Shown here one piece after another: positions 25,901 to 34,961 of a stretch of DNA of 55,185 nucleotides; position 1 is the stretch's first letter, and each line of letters begins with the position of its first letter. A program made the translations under genes and the position numbers. The notes under the pieces are model-generated. The model was given only the letters and a program-made list of their open reading frames with translations, had not been told where the DNA came from and searched no databases. This stretch comes from Bacteroides sp. Its GTDB lineage: Bacteria; Bacteroidota; Bacteroidia; Bacteroidales; Muribaculaceae. Location of the stretch: positions 1-55,185 of the forward strand of contig JAAVCP010000046.1 of NCBI GenBank assembly GCA_014802265.1, in the 5' to 3' direction.

Positions 25901-26527
25901 AATACGACTATGCTGAAGGCCTATGAGGAATTTATCAAGTTTGTTAACGACAATCGTGACAACTGGGACTATCTTCCGTCATCGTGCATGATGGATGTGG
26001 AGGGTCTAAAGGCTATTATTACCGAGAAATGGCCTATCGACAAGATGCGTCATTATAAGCAGATGAAGCAAAGTCTCGACAAAGCACTCGAAGAAGTTCG
26101 TCAGACACTTCGGAAGCGCATCGAGGATAAATTGACTGCTCAGGATGCCGAGATTGCTGCTCATGCAGCAGCTAACGGAGTCGAATACGTCTCGAATGTC
26201 CGTGGTGCGATTACTCGCGCCACTATCTCGTCAAACATCGCGGTTCTGCAAGCCAATGAACTTTCCAACGACTGGTTCACGGCAGAAATCTCGCGCATCA
26301 ACACGGAGGTCGCTCGGCGTAATCAGCCCAAACCGAAGCCCCAGTCTGGAGGAGGTAGTGAACAACCGAAGCCGACAACTAAAGTTGTCACATTCCGACT
26401 TCAGACGCCCTCTCTTTCCAATATCAAGAACGCCGAGGATATTGAGGCATACCTCAATCGTCTGCGTAAACAACTTACTAACAAACTCGCCAACCTGAAC
26501 ACTGGCGACGAAATACAGGTACTCTGA
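22916..26527 (+). CDS. brxC: BREX ATPase BrxC (PglY-like)
   Basis: This 1,203-aa P-loop protein has Walker A GYFGSGKSHFLK at residues 71-82 and Walker B RLVFFADEISQFI near 270. The latter is typical of the BrxC/PglY family in type I BREX, where it is the large ATPase needed for both methylation and phage exclusion. A proline-lysine-rich linker (PKPKPQSGGGSEQPKP) near residue 1140 precedes a short C-terminal coiled helix. The length is normal and there are no breaks. It runs into pglX with one base between. Confidence 0.92.
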   Translation: MADFKYLYELYEKEIDRPFNPAVNASDFKTDTVNVEIDEYVFTDEIINNIYHVLSAIRDRQTAHNGIWINGYFGSGKSHFLKFLDYCLHPDYNTRALGRLAEAVKEHDPLQNPQSRCEVTIADVNALSDWLRSASVETILFNIGSVANSNTNQQKVFTEVFWHELNRHRGYNTFNLPLAQYLEKALDEKGKFDEFKQKLDEEFGWDWKEMAAELANTELDTVLEAAKDVVPTLSIDVIRQRIVKNDFPLTVEAFMKELRSFVASKPSNFRLVFFADEISQFIDNRSALLLQLQQIVSDLHEACEGKVWIACTAQQDLSEILGDCHISKTTDDYGKIMGRFQVKVSLKGTNSEYITQKRILEKKGSASIALEKSFEKIHSNITAQLLLPTGYNTYRSKEEYAAYYPFVPYQFTLMMNIFDAFVTQNFVDKEVKGNERSIIKITHSVARDTKDQEIGNIISFDQFYNAMFRGSLTTKGQKSIATANNVIESYNVNRELGERVLNVLFMICNMDEQQRRVFPATADYVTTLLMRDVDENKLKLKSDVQGVIDYLCDNNILRRDTLADGHTEFYTFFTEEERRVAASIGNQYVDNDFMANLLIDFFKEYLAPQNRESYCSSKFSVGGIVNGKTFLTSNSDISVDFVLEYDGTVHEYAFRNPESRLAFFMADGFSADPQLRNRLTWICKVRKFLQSPEGQSTSDARKAALDKFRQMASDEYKEIQKALKALFNSAQVISSSQQLAVASSTKDKDRYNEAVARHLHNVYPYAKLAVGSSVPRNEADLKSKILRPSQKDEYTGVNQTLTTPETEIENYLKRRGGEANLKDIVKEFGSAPYGWSQEATIFFANELIRRNVREFTYNNAENPDRNIIANNVLRDIAKFMVKATKEIPQSVINDFLDAWHDIFGDASSPSSGHPADIHNWAKDILNTKIGIDRDAIDKLGGSSSPVAGWLTDSIELLREWLQVRDDEPFFRRIASDRVKAKKLMDETKQVRQFADNTTMLKAYEEFIKFVNDNRDNWDYLPSSCMMDVEGLKAIITEKWPIDKMRHYKQMKQSLDKALEEVRQTLRKRIEDKLTAQDAEIAAHAAANGVEYVSNVRGAITRATISSNIAVLQANELSNDWFTAEISRINTEVARRNQPKPKPQSGGGSEQPKPTTKVVTFRLQTPSLSNIKNAEDIEAYLNRLRKQLTNKLANLNTGDEIQVL

Positions 26528-26528
26528 C

Positions 26529-29500
26529 ATGAATACTAATTCATTGAAGCGTTTTGCCACCCTTGCACGCAACGTGCTTATGGAGGGTGTCCGCAATCGT
26601 CTTAAAGCCTTAGGTTTTAATGACGATGGCTCTGTGCGTATTGCACCGGAGGCAAAAGGCAAATCGGCAGTCTTCGATGGCCGGGTCATTAACGACTCTC
26701 GCTTCGTGGCCCGTTGGAATGCCCTGCGCGACCGTATTGCTTTGTATGGTATCAAGGAGGTGGTCGAAGAAGCTGCCTATACTTGGTTTAACCGCTTGAT
26801 GGCTATTCGTATTCTTGAATACAATAGCCTCGCTCCGGCGTTGCTCGACTACGAAAACCCTGAAATCCGCATACCGCGCATCGTCACCGATGCTCGTGCG
26901 GGTAAGACTCCTGTTATCTCCGATGAAGACCGCGCTTCGCTTGAAGCTGTAATCGGCGACGGACGTCTCTCTTTCGAGCAATTCTCGCTCCTTATTCGCG
27001 CATACTGCGAGAATAATCCTATTATCCGCAAATGCTTTGGAGGCATTACCGATTACACGGTGCTTCTTCTCCCGGCAGATATTCTTGCCGAAGATAACTT
27101 TATCGACCTGCTTAACAAAGCTGATGAGTTTATTGAGCCTGCCGATTATCGCAAGCCGGAGCTTATTGGTTGGCTCTATCAGTTCTATATTTCCGAGAAG
27201 AAAGATGAAGTTTTCGCTAAGAAGGGTGGATACGAAAGCGATGAAATCCCTGCCGCAACTCAGATTTTCACACCCAATTGGATTGTGAAATATATGGTCG
27301 AAAACACTCTCGGTCGCATATATCTTGACAATAATCCGGACTCCGCTATTTCCGAGAACTGGAAATACCTTGTGGAGCCGGCCGAGCCAACTCCCGACGA
27401 TGCCATTCTGCGCTATGACTCGCTCGAAGACCTGAAATGTGGCGACCTCTCTTGCGGTTCCGGCCACATCCTCAACGAGATGTTTAATTTGCTCTATCAG
27501 CTCTATGCCGAAGACTTCTATTCGCCACGTGAGGCAATAGAAGCCATACTCACTAAAAACATGGTCGGCATAGACCTCGACGACCGTGCCCGTCAGCTTG
27601 CCCAGTTTGCACTGCTTCTGAAAGCGTGTCAGACCGACACCGCTTTTGCCGACGGCCACTGTATGCCACGCGTATACTCTATGCCTGATTCCTATCCCGG
27701 TAGTGAAGAACAATTAAGGGAGGATATACGGGAATTTCTTGGCGGATGTGATATTACCGTTGAAGATGAATTGGTAGACTCAATTCAATTATTTGATGAT
27801 GCTCACGTTCTGGGCTCTATCATGAAGTTTAACCTCCCTAAAGATACCGTTCAGTTAGTCGAAGGTATGTTATCATTCCCGACTATTGATAGAAATACTG
27901 AAGCAGCTAAAAGGTTACTTCCATTCTTTGAGATAATTTACCTATTATCCGACAAGTATGCTGCGCTGTGCATGAATCCGCCGTATATGCCGACAAACAA
28001 GGAGGCTACGCTGAAATCATACGCTGCGAAAGAATATCCTGATTCCAAGTCCGATCTTTTTGCTGTATTTATGGATGTTGCGCATAATCGTCTGCGAGAG
28101 CATGGCAAATATGGCATGATTAACATGCAGTCGTGGATGTTCCTCAGTTCCTTTGAATCTCTCCGAAAGAATATCATAGAGCATCAGCAGATAGACTCCC
28201 TGCTACATCTCGGTCCTCGCACATTCGACGAACTATCCGGCGAAGTCGTACAGAACGCCGCCTTCGTTATCTCCAAAGATAACCCATCATATCCGGGCGT
28301 ATACTATCGACTTATTGATGGCTCCAACTGTAATGCTAAACGCTATATGTTCCTTGATGGTAACAATCGATATGTTGTAACTGACCAAAAGCAGTTTGAG
28401 CAAATTCCCGGTGCACCTATTGCCTATTGGGTTAGCAAAAACTACTTAAACACCTTTAAATATACTCAAATACAGAATTTTGCCTCAACTCGTGAGGGAT
28501 TAACTACAGCTAACAATGATAGATTTTTACGATTTTGGCATGAAGTATCTTTCCCAACGATCGGAAAAGGTATGACTCGTGATGAAGCAAAATTATCATC
28601 TCTTAGATGGTTCCCATATTCAAAAGGGGGAACGTTTCGAAGATGGTATGGCAATCAAGATTACGTAGTTAATTGGGAAAATGATGGAATAGAGATCCAG
28701 TCCTATAAGGATGAAAAAACAGGAAGAATAAGATCTCATAACTATAATCTGGATTATATTTTTAAAGAAAGTCTTTCTTGGTCAAGAATAAGTTCGGGAA
28801 AATTCTCAATAAGATATTTTCCAAAGGGGTTCTTATTTGATACGGCCGGAACCATATTCTCCGCATCAAATGATTTAGACTATTTTCTCGGATTTCTAAA
28901 TTCGAATGTGGCATATTCGTATCTTACAATGTTTAATCCCACAATAGTTGTACAGCCGGGAGATGTTGCCATATTGCCTATATCTTTTGAATGTAAGAAT
29001 GAAGTTTGTAATTGTGCAAGAGACAATTCTCAAATTTCTAAACAAGACTGGGATGCACATGAAACATCGTGGGATTTTGAAGCAAATGAACTTATCAAAA
29101 TAGATGCTAACGAAGCAGAGAACATAATTCGTAATCGTCCTGTTGAATTAGCACAGGAAGTTGCGGAGAGGTTTAGGCATATTGAAAAGCTAAGTATCCG
29201 AATGGAATTATATATGGAGAAGTGGGGGAAGAAATTCCAGCAACTCCATTCTAACGAGGAAGAAATTAATAGGAAATTCATTGAAATATATGGTCTCCAA
29301 GAAGAATTAACTCCTGATGTTTCATTTGATGAAGTAACTATCTTACAACAAGGTGAAATTAGGATTCAGAAAGATTGCAACCCGGATCTTGTGGGGCAAT
29401 CACATCGCGCATATCGCGATGAGGTTTCATTTAATTGGGATGTAGTAATCAAGCAGTTCATCAGCTATTCCGTTGGCTGCATGATGGGACGCTACCGTCT

Positions 29501-30152
29501 TGACCGTCCCGGTCTCGCCATTGCGCATCCCAATCCGAGTGCCGATGAATATGCTCCTTACATTGTGCCTCAGACCGGTGAACAATGGTGGATTGACGAT
29601 GATGGCATTGTGCCGATGATGGGCGAAGACTCCCCCTTCCACGACAATGCCGCAAACCGCTTCACGGAGTTTGTTCGTGTGGCCCTCGGCAACGAGTATC
29701 TCACCGAGAACATGAACTTTGTTCGTGACGCTCTCGGCAAGGATGTGGTCGATTATTTCCGTTTGGACTTCTATAACGACCACAAGAAGATGTATCAGAA
29801 CCGACCGATCTACTGGATGTTCTCATCCAATCATAAAGGGAAACGCGCAGCGTTCCAGTGTCTCGTGTATATGCACCGCATGAACCGTTTCACTCCGGAG
29901 CATATACGCACCAACTACTTGTTGCCTTACATCGATCATCTCGCTGCCCGCGAAGCGGAACTGAGCGCTCGCAGTTCGCTCTCGGCTAAGGAGAACAAAC
30001 TGCTCAAACAGCTTTGCAGCGACCTTGAAGAATGCCGCGACTATCAGCTCCGCCTCCATGAGTTCGCCGACCGTCAAATCGAAATAGACCTTGACGACGG
30101 CGTAGTTAAGAACTACGCCACCTTCGCCCCGGTCCTCGCTAAACTAAAGTAA
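26529..30152 (+). CDS. pglX: BREX adenine methyltransferase PglX (BrxX)
   Basis: This 1,207-aa N6-adenine methyltransferase marks the host at a non-palindromic site and specifies what BREX recognises. The SAM-binding motif I is GDLSCGSGHIL near residue 305, and the catalytic NPPY is near 482 (MNPPYMPTNKEA). Residues about 610-960 (28,350-29,420) include the target-recognition part. They are clearly richer in A/T and use different codons from the flanking, GC-richer segments; a second AT-rich patch covers 27,700-27,960. This is the pattern expected if the recognition domain was exchanged by recombination. The C terminus ends four bases before a truncated pglZ copy. Confidence 0.92.
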   Translation: MNTNSLKRFATLARNVLMEGVRNRLKALGFNDDGSVRIAPEAKGKSAVFDGRVINDSRFVARWNALRDRIALYGIKEVVEEAAYTWFNRLMAIRILEYNSLAPALLDYENPEIRIPRIVTDARAGKTPVISDEDRASLEAVIGDGRLSFEQFSLLIRAYCENNPIIRKCFGGITDYTVLLLPADILAEDNFIDLLNKADEFIEPADYRKPELIGWLYQFYISEKKDEVFAKKGGYESDEIPAATQIFTPNWIVKYMVENTLGRIYLDNNPDSAISENWKYLVEPAEPTPDDAILRYDSLEDLKCGDLSCGSGHILNEMFNLLYQLYAEDFYSPREAIEAILTKNMVGIDLDDRARQLAQFALLLKACQTDTAFADGHCMPRVYSMPDSYPGSEEQLREDIREFLGGCDITVEDELVDSIQLFDDAHVLGSIMKFNLPKDTVQLVEGMLSFPTIDRNTEAAKRLLPFFEIIYLLSDKYAALCMNPPYMPTNKEATLKSYAAKEYPDSKSDLFAVFMDVAHNRLREHGKYGMINMQSWMFLSSFESLRKNIIEHQQIDSLLHLGPRTFDELSGEVVQNAAFVISKDNPSYPGVYYRLIDGSNCNAKRYMFLDGNNRYVVTDQKQFEQIPGAPIAYWVSKNYLNTFKYTQIQNFASTREGLTTANNDRFLRFWHEVSFPTIGKGMTRDEAKLSSLRWFPYSKGGTFRRWYGNQDYVVNWENDGIEIQSYKDEKTGRIRSHNYNLDYIFKESLSWSRISSGKFSIRYFPKGFLFDTAGTIFSASNDLDYFLGFLNSNVAYSYLTMFNPTIVVQPGDVAILPISFECKNEVCNCARDNSQISKQDWDAHETSWDFEANELIKIDANEAENIIRNRPVELAQEVAERFRHIEKLSIRMELYMEKWGKKFQQLHSNEEEINRKFIEIYGLQEELTPDVSFDEVTILQQGEIRIQKDCNPDLVGQSHRAYRDEVSFNWDVVIKQFISYSVGCMMGRYRLDRPGLAIAHPNPSADEYAPYIVPQTGEQWWIDDDGIVPMMGEDSPFHDNAANRFTEFVRVALGNEYLTENMNFVRDALGKDVVDYFRLDFYNDHKKMYQNRPIYWMFSSNHKGKRAAFQCLVYMHRMNRFTPEHIRTNYLLPYIDHLAAREAELSARSSLSAKENKLLKQLCSDLEECRDYQLRLHEFADRQIEIDLDDGVVKNYATFAPVLAKLK

Positions 30153-30156
30153 TGCT

Positions 30157-30279
30157 ATGGCTCTACAAGATAAGATGTACGCCTATTTTGACTACTATCC
30201 TCGGCCTCACGTCTCGTTCGTTTTCAACAATGACGTGGCATATACTATAACTCAAAACAAAATATCTTGGGTAATATGA
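30157..30279 (+). pseudogene. Truncated, diverged copy of the pglZ 5' end (40-codon leader ORF)
   Basis: MALQDKMYAYFDYYPRPHVS and FVFNNDVAYT match the first 29 residues of the full PglZ at 32392 (MTLQNKIYAYFGRDPRLHVL, FVFDNDVAQT). In DNA they are about three-quarters identical, so this is not a fresh duplication. Homology stops near 30245; the frame runs on to a TGA at 30277-30279 that overlaps the ATG of the next gene (ATGA). The scrap therefore acts as a translated leader of the inserted gene. It shows that pglZ once followed pglX directly and was displaced. Confidence 0.85.
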
Positions 30280-32390
30280 ATAAGGCAGAACTGATAAAAT
30301 ACGTAGCAGAGAAAAGCGGGATTTCCCTACTGAAAGCGAGGGCGGTTGTCAATGCTTTTTGCGATACTATAGTCAAAAGCATTGCAGAAGGTGACTCGGT
30401 TCTGCTACTTCGTTTCGGAAAATGGACAACAAAAATAACACCATCAAGAAGAGCATACAATGTTTCAACTCAACGCATTGAGACTTTCCCCTCAAAGCGT
30501 AGAGTGGTATTTACACCGTCAAAAGCTTTACTTAATAGAAAACTGCCCGAAGCAGCAGAATCAGTAAAAATTGATATAACGCCCAATAGTATTCTGACAC
30601 CGTTGCCAGAACCAGTCGACAGAAAAGTTGCAAAAATGGGTAATGGAAAATCTGCTGATTCGCAGACTCCTAAAAGTATTACTGTATCACGTACCGGAAT
30701 AAAAATTGACTCTGGCAGTCCTAACTTTGGACAGCGTGTTAAACGGCCTCAAACGGTTGAAACCGGAGAATTGGTATATTGCGGTATAACGTCCTATTAT
30801 GAGACCGAAGCTTCCGATACTGAAAACTACTCATATCCTGCGCTCTTGATTCCCTTTGTAGATACTCCTATTTTGGATTATCGTACTAACAGGTACGCAA
30901 CTGGGGGCGTAATGGAACCTGTCCTTGCAGAAGCTCTAAATGAATTTTCTTTAATAGAACCTAATATTCAGATTCTACAGAATATATCTGTTCCTGTAAA
31001 CAACAGAACCTATGGTTATAAACCTGACATAGCAATTATCTGGCGCGAAAAGAACATTTTCATTGATGTTGAGATTGACGAACCATATGACATTATTTCA
31101 CGCAACCCTACCCACTATAAGGGATGTGGTGACGGTTTACGTAACGCCTATTTTCTGGATAACGGTTGGAGTGTTATACGTGTCGCCGAAAAACAGATTG
31201 TTGACGATTATGCAAAGGTTGTAGAATATATTAAACTTTGTCTCTATCAGTTGTCTGAAGACGTTCGATTCAAAGCTGAACGGAATATTGACTCTTTCGA
31301 AAGATGGTCTTATTCCGAATCTCAGAAATGGGCTGAAGAAGGCCTACGTGAATCGTATTTAGGGATTACAAGGGTTGAGTCTTCTGTAGTCTCAACTGGG
31401 GCAGCTGACATAGCCGAATATTCCGGTATGTCAATACAAGAGGTTAGCCAACCCATTTTTGTCAAACCGGCAGAAGACATTATAATTGATCGGTATAAAA
31501 ACATAAGAGACCAAATCGACGAAGAGTGTAGACGAGGAAAGTATATAGTTTTCTCAATCAAGCATAAGTGCTATGAATATGCTGCTTTGTCGAAAAATAT
31601 ATCCTTCAAACAAAAGGATAATTCTTATGGTGTAGAGTTATTTGATGTCATTGAAGAGAATGTCATATATTTAAGATTTCAAGAAATAGCATCGTTCCGG
31701 AGCCTAAACTCTATTACTAAGTTTGAAGGAACCGCTAATGATGATTGGGACAAGATTATTTATAATGCAATACTAAATTCCAATCCCATTGAAATAGAGT
31801 ATGATACGGCAGGACAAGGAAATCCTATAAAACGGACTATCCTTTTTATAACATTTTGGTATAGATTCTTTGACGAGAATGACAACAGAAAGAAGTATAC
31901 AACAATTCAATTGCTTGAAGCTGCAGCCTCGCTGAAATATGAAACACTTGCTGAAAGTGAGCGTGTCGGTTATTTTTCAGGATTCTGTAATTATCGACAG
32001 GATTTGCGTACATTTAACATTCATCGAATCAAGGGTGGCCGGGTTTTTGAATGTCGTAAAAATCTTCATAAACTATCTGTTACTGACATCTGGAAAATTC
32101 TAGAAAAAGGGTATGCTGACCTCACGGTCAATATGTATAATGAACTTAACGAAAAAGAACAAAAATATTTATTCCATCTTGGTAATTATGCCAATGCTTT
32201 GGTCATGCAAGGTAAACTTGAAGAGGCGACCTCAGTTTATATGAGTGTTCCGTCTGATGTGTTGATGCCGCAAAGTACCACCACATGGAAGGAAGCTTGT
32301 CTCAACGACTTTGATTTCTTTATTACAAAAGGTACAAATACAGCGGAATTTGAACAAGTAAGATCAATCATGATGAGTAATGGCTGGTAA
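30276..32390 (+). CDS. HU-like DNA-binding / PD-(D/E)XK nuclease / WYL-like fusion protein inserted in the BREX operon
   Basis: This 704-aa protein has an N-terminal HU/IHF fold (NKAELIKYVAEKSGISLLKA, LLLRFGKWTTKITPSRRAYN, TFPSKRRVVFTPSKAL; residues 1-95). A central nuclease-like region follows (about 150-370) with YKPDIAIIW and FIDVEIDEPYD supplying the D and E-x-E type residues of a PD-(D/E)XK site and NGWSVIRVAEKQ after it. The C-terminal region at about 495-595 (NPIEIEYDTAGQGNPIKRTI, RQDLRTFNIHRIKGG) resembles a WYL domain, and a TPR-like helical tail (LGNYANALVMQGKLEEATSV) ends the protein. HU would bind DNA, WYL domains sense ligands and regulate BREX (as in BrxR), and the nuclease suggests an effector. 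It sits between pglX and pglZ, two genes normally adjacent, and is translationally coupled to the truncated pglZ leader. The domain calls are by eye; the nuclease call is moderate and WYL is tentative. Confidence 0.7.
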   Translation: MNKAELIKYVAEKSGISLLKARAVVNAFCDTIVKSIAEGDSVLLLRFGKWTTKITPSRRAYNVSTQRIETFPSKRRVVFTPSKALLNRKLPEAAESVKIDITPNSILTPLPEPVDRKVAKMGNGKSADSQTPKSITVSRTGIKIDSGSPNFGQRVKRPQTVETGELVYCGITSYYETEASDTENYSYPALLIPFVDTPILDYRTNRYATGGVMEPVLAEALNEFSLIEPNIQILQNISVPVNNRTYGYKPDIAIIWREKNIFIDVEIDEPYDIISRNPTHYKGCGDGLRNAYFLDNGWSVIRVAEKQIVDDYAKVVEYIKLCLYQLSEDVRFKAERNIDSFERWSYSESQKWAEEGLRESYLGITRVESSVVSTGAADIAEYSGMSIQEVSQPIFVKPAEDIIIDRYKNIRDQIDEECRRGKYIVFSIKHKCYEYAALSKNISFKQKDNSYGVELFDVIEENVIYLRFQEIASFRSLNSITKFEGTANDDWDKIIYNAILNSNPIEIEYDTAGQGNPIKRTILFITFWYRFFDENDNRKKYTTIQLLEAAASLKYETLAESERVGYFSGFCNYRQDLRTFNIHRIKGGRVFECRKNLHKLSVTDIWKILEKGYADLTVNMYNELNEKEQKYLFHLGNYANALVMQGKLEEATSVYMSVPSDVLMPQSTTTWKEACLNDFDFFITKGTNTAEFEQVRSIMMSNGW

Positions 32391-32391
32391 T

Positions 32392-34956
32392 ATGACTCTA
32401 CAAAATAAGATATACGCATATTTCGGCCGCGACCCTCGGCTTCACGTCTTGTTTGTTTTCGACAACGATGTGGCTCAGACCTTCACTTCTGAGCTTGAAG
32501 CTATAGAGTGGCGCGAGGGCTACCGACTGGTAGTTTTCGACGGTATGTCGTGGCTTGGCGTAAAATACGCCATTGAGCACGATTGGAAAGACGATAATAT
32601 TATTCTCGTATTTCATCGCCTTAGTCCGTCTGACCCAGGTAGTGTTGAGACGTTCCCATTGGCAGGGCTGCTTGCTGCTAATGCGGAATATCGCAGTGAG
32701 GACTACGAACAGTTTATGCAACATTACGGGATCCCTGACTCTTTCGCTACTCTCATCAAGAACCATGTCGATGAGTTCGACCGTGAGAAGTTCGCAAAAA
32801 TTCTACGACCATACTTCTCAGCTTCTGAGTTCACTGAAGACAGAGTAATGCGTGGTCTCGTGTCCGGTTATATGGGTGAGTCCAAGATGCTGACATGGGA
32901 GGAAATCATATTGAAACTGATTATCTGGGACGGCTTTCCTGATGACTACACCAAGAAAGCCGAGGCATTCTACACTTTGCTCAGTCGCAACAGGGACGTG
33001 CAGGTTTACTTCAACAAGATTATATCAGGATATTTCGACATTACTATTCAGTCCGCCAAACCAACCAAGCGATGGAAGGAGTTTGCTGAGGCTATGAAAT
33101 ATAACTCAATAGTTCAGCTGTTAACAGGAAATACATCTGACAGTTATCTCCGCCTAAAGATAACGGACTCGCTTCGTATTGAGCGTCTCAATAAACTTAT
33201 TGAAACCGCTCGGTTTTTAACGCGTCAGCAACGCGAGCTTTTCTACAAGGCATATGAAAATTTGTCTGTCGATATCAGAGAGGAAAGCCTTCTCGCAACC
33301 TACGGGGTCGGTGCTGACTATTATGTGGTATCTCCAGTAATGGCAGATGCCATGGTTTCTGCCATTGTCAATGATTATCTCACGTCGGACGCAGATAAAG
33401 CCATCAGCCTTATAACTTCACTGCGCTCAAAGGTTGAGGAAACTTCGCCGGTCCACAAGACTTTTGAATATACCTTGTCTGTAGCTTCTTTTTATGAGAA
33501 ACTGAATCGAGTTGGCTCCGTTGTCCTCAATTCGCCCGACGAGTATATCGATCGATATATCGGCGACTTATATCTATTTGATCTTTACTATCGTCAGTCC
33601 ATTCAGAAATACCATGTTGTCGACGATTCTCTCGAATGTTTCTCGGCTTTGGAAGCCTCAAAACATAATCTCGACCGTGATTATGCTCGTATTGCCAACA
33701 AAATCAATACTGAATGGGTGCGGTGTCTCAAAGAGCTCGGCAACGGCTTTGCCGAGATTACACACGCTTTGCCCCAGCAAAATTTCTTCAAGACTGTCTA
33801 CGACTCCACAGTGAAACAGGCAATCATCATCTGCGATGCCTTCCGTTATGAGATAGCCAAAGAGCTTGTAGAGCGACTTGCCAAAGATGGTAAACGCTAC
33901 ACTGCCGAACTTGCGCCCGGGCTCGCCATGCTGCCTACCGAAACGAAATATTGCAAGTCGGCCCTTCTACCTCACGATTCGCTCGAATTTATGGATTTGA
34001 CCCTGTCGGTCGACCATAAGATTCTCAACGATAAGCTCACTCGCGAGGCGCATCTTGCAGAAAAGATTTCGGAAGCACGGGTCATTGACTTCGATACCGT
34101 ACTCAATGGCTCCAAGGACTCACTACGCCCGATATTTACCGGTCTACGACTTGCTGTGCTATTCTATGATGCAGTTGACCATGAGGGACATGGTAGTAAT
34201 CCACGCCGAGTTGTCAACACCTGTTCCGAGGCTGTAGCTGACCTTGCCAAAGTAATTGCAAAGATTCATGATCATGGCAATGTAGCTCATATCTATCTTA
34301 CTTCCGATCACGGATTCCTCTATAATGACATGGTTTTCGAGGACAAGGATAAGCTCGATGTTAACGATGATGCTCTCGAAAAGAAAAGCCGTTACTATAT
34401 TACTCAATCCGAAGTAAGTGTACCCGGTATTGTCAAATTCCCACTTGACAATGTTTCGGATATGTCGGCCAATGCACTCGTTGCTGTCCCTGAAGGTACC
34501 AATCGTATAAAAGTCCGTGGTGGAGACTATAACTTCGCTCATGGTGGTGCATCTCTGCAAGAGTTGATTATCCCGGTACTCCATACTTATTCTCCTAAGG
34601 TCAACAGAAAAGTGCCCACAGGTGTAACGCTTCTTGGCAGGAATCACTCCGTCGTTTCAAGTCGCTTGAAAGTTCAACTATTTCAGGATGAAGCGGTATC
34701 GGAGAGTATAAAGGAACGCACCGTGAGGTGTGCAATATATCATGGTGAGACGATTGTATCGACTGAGAAGACTATAACTCTATCCAGTACCAACGCCGAC
34801 AACGCCGCCGCTCGCATCTATGATGTCGATGTCACTTTGCTTAACACAGGCTCGGGTCTCTTGCAGCTACGTGTCTATGATGTATCTGATAATCTAAATC
34901 CTTTAATCAAAGCTACAGTCACTGACAATACGTTGATTGAACGTGACGAATTTTAA
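32392..34956 (+). CDS. pglZ: BREX alkaline-phosphatase-like protein PglZ (BrxZ)
   Basis: This 854-aa protein carries the PglZ alkaline-phosphatase superfamily core: IIICDAFRYEIAKEL near residue 480, FYDAVDHEGHGSNP near 590 and YLTSDHGFLYNDM near 635, which hold the metal-binding Asp/His residues. PglZ is a core BREX component with metal-dependent nuclease-like activity reported for some homologues. The ATG at 32392 is chosen because the truncated upstream copy starts at the same residue; a start at 32380 would overlap the inserted gene by 11 bases. brxL follows after five bases. Intact length and motifs suggest function. Confidence 0.9.
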   Translation: MTLQNKIYAYFGRDPRLHVLFVFDNDVAQTFTSELEAIEWREGYRLVVFDGMSWLGVKYAIEHDWKDDNIILVFHRLSPSDPGSVETFPLAGLLAANAEYRSEDYEQFMQHYGIPDSFATLIKNHVDEFDREKFAKILRPYFSASEFTEDRVMRGLVSGYMGESKMLTWEEIILKLIIWDGFPDDYTKKAEAFYTLLSRNRDVQVYFNKIISGYFDITIQSAKPTKRWKEFAEAMKYNSIVQLLTGNTSDSYLRLKITDSLRIERLNKLIETARFLTRQQRELFYKAYENLSVDIREESLLATYGVGADYYVVSPVMADAMVSAIVNDYLTSDADKAISLITSLRSKVEETSPVHKTFEYTLSVASFYEKLNRVGSVVLNSPDEYIDRYIGDLYLFDLYYRQSIQKYHVVDDSLECFSALEASKHNLDRDYARIANKINTEWVRCLKELGNGFAEITHALPQQNFFKTVYDSTVKQAIIICDAFRYEIAKELVERLAKDGKRYTAELAPGLAMLPTETKYCKSALLPHDSLEFMDLTLSVDHKILNDKLTREAHLAEKISEARVIDFDTVLNGSKDSLRPIFTGLRLAVLFYDAVDHEGHGSNPRRVVNTCSEAVADLAKVIAKIHDHGNVAHIYLTSDHGFLYNDMVFEDKDKLDVNDDALEKKSRYYITQSEVSVPGIVKFPLDNVSDMSANALVAVPEGTNRIKVRGGDYNFAHGGASLQELIIPVLHTYSPKVNRKVPTGVTLLGRNHSVVSSRLKVQLFQDEAVSESIKERTVRCAIYHGETIVSTEKTITLSSTNADNAAARIYDVDVTLLNTGSGLLQLRVYDVSDNLNPLIKATVTDNTLIERDEF

Positions 34957-34961
34957 TAATC

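Noticed and set aside
26610..27713. Long leftward frame of 367 codons inside pglX
   Set aside because: It is the antisense shadow of a GC-rich, well-identified methyltransferase gene.
32380..32391. Start of PglZ twelve bases earlier
   Set aside because: The truncated pglZ copy aligns from the ATG at 32392, and the earlier start would overlap the inserted gene.
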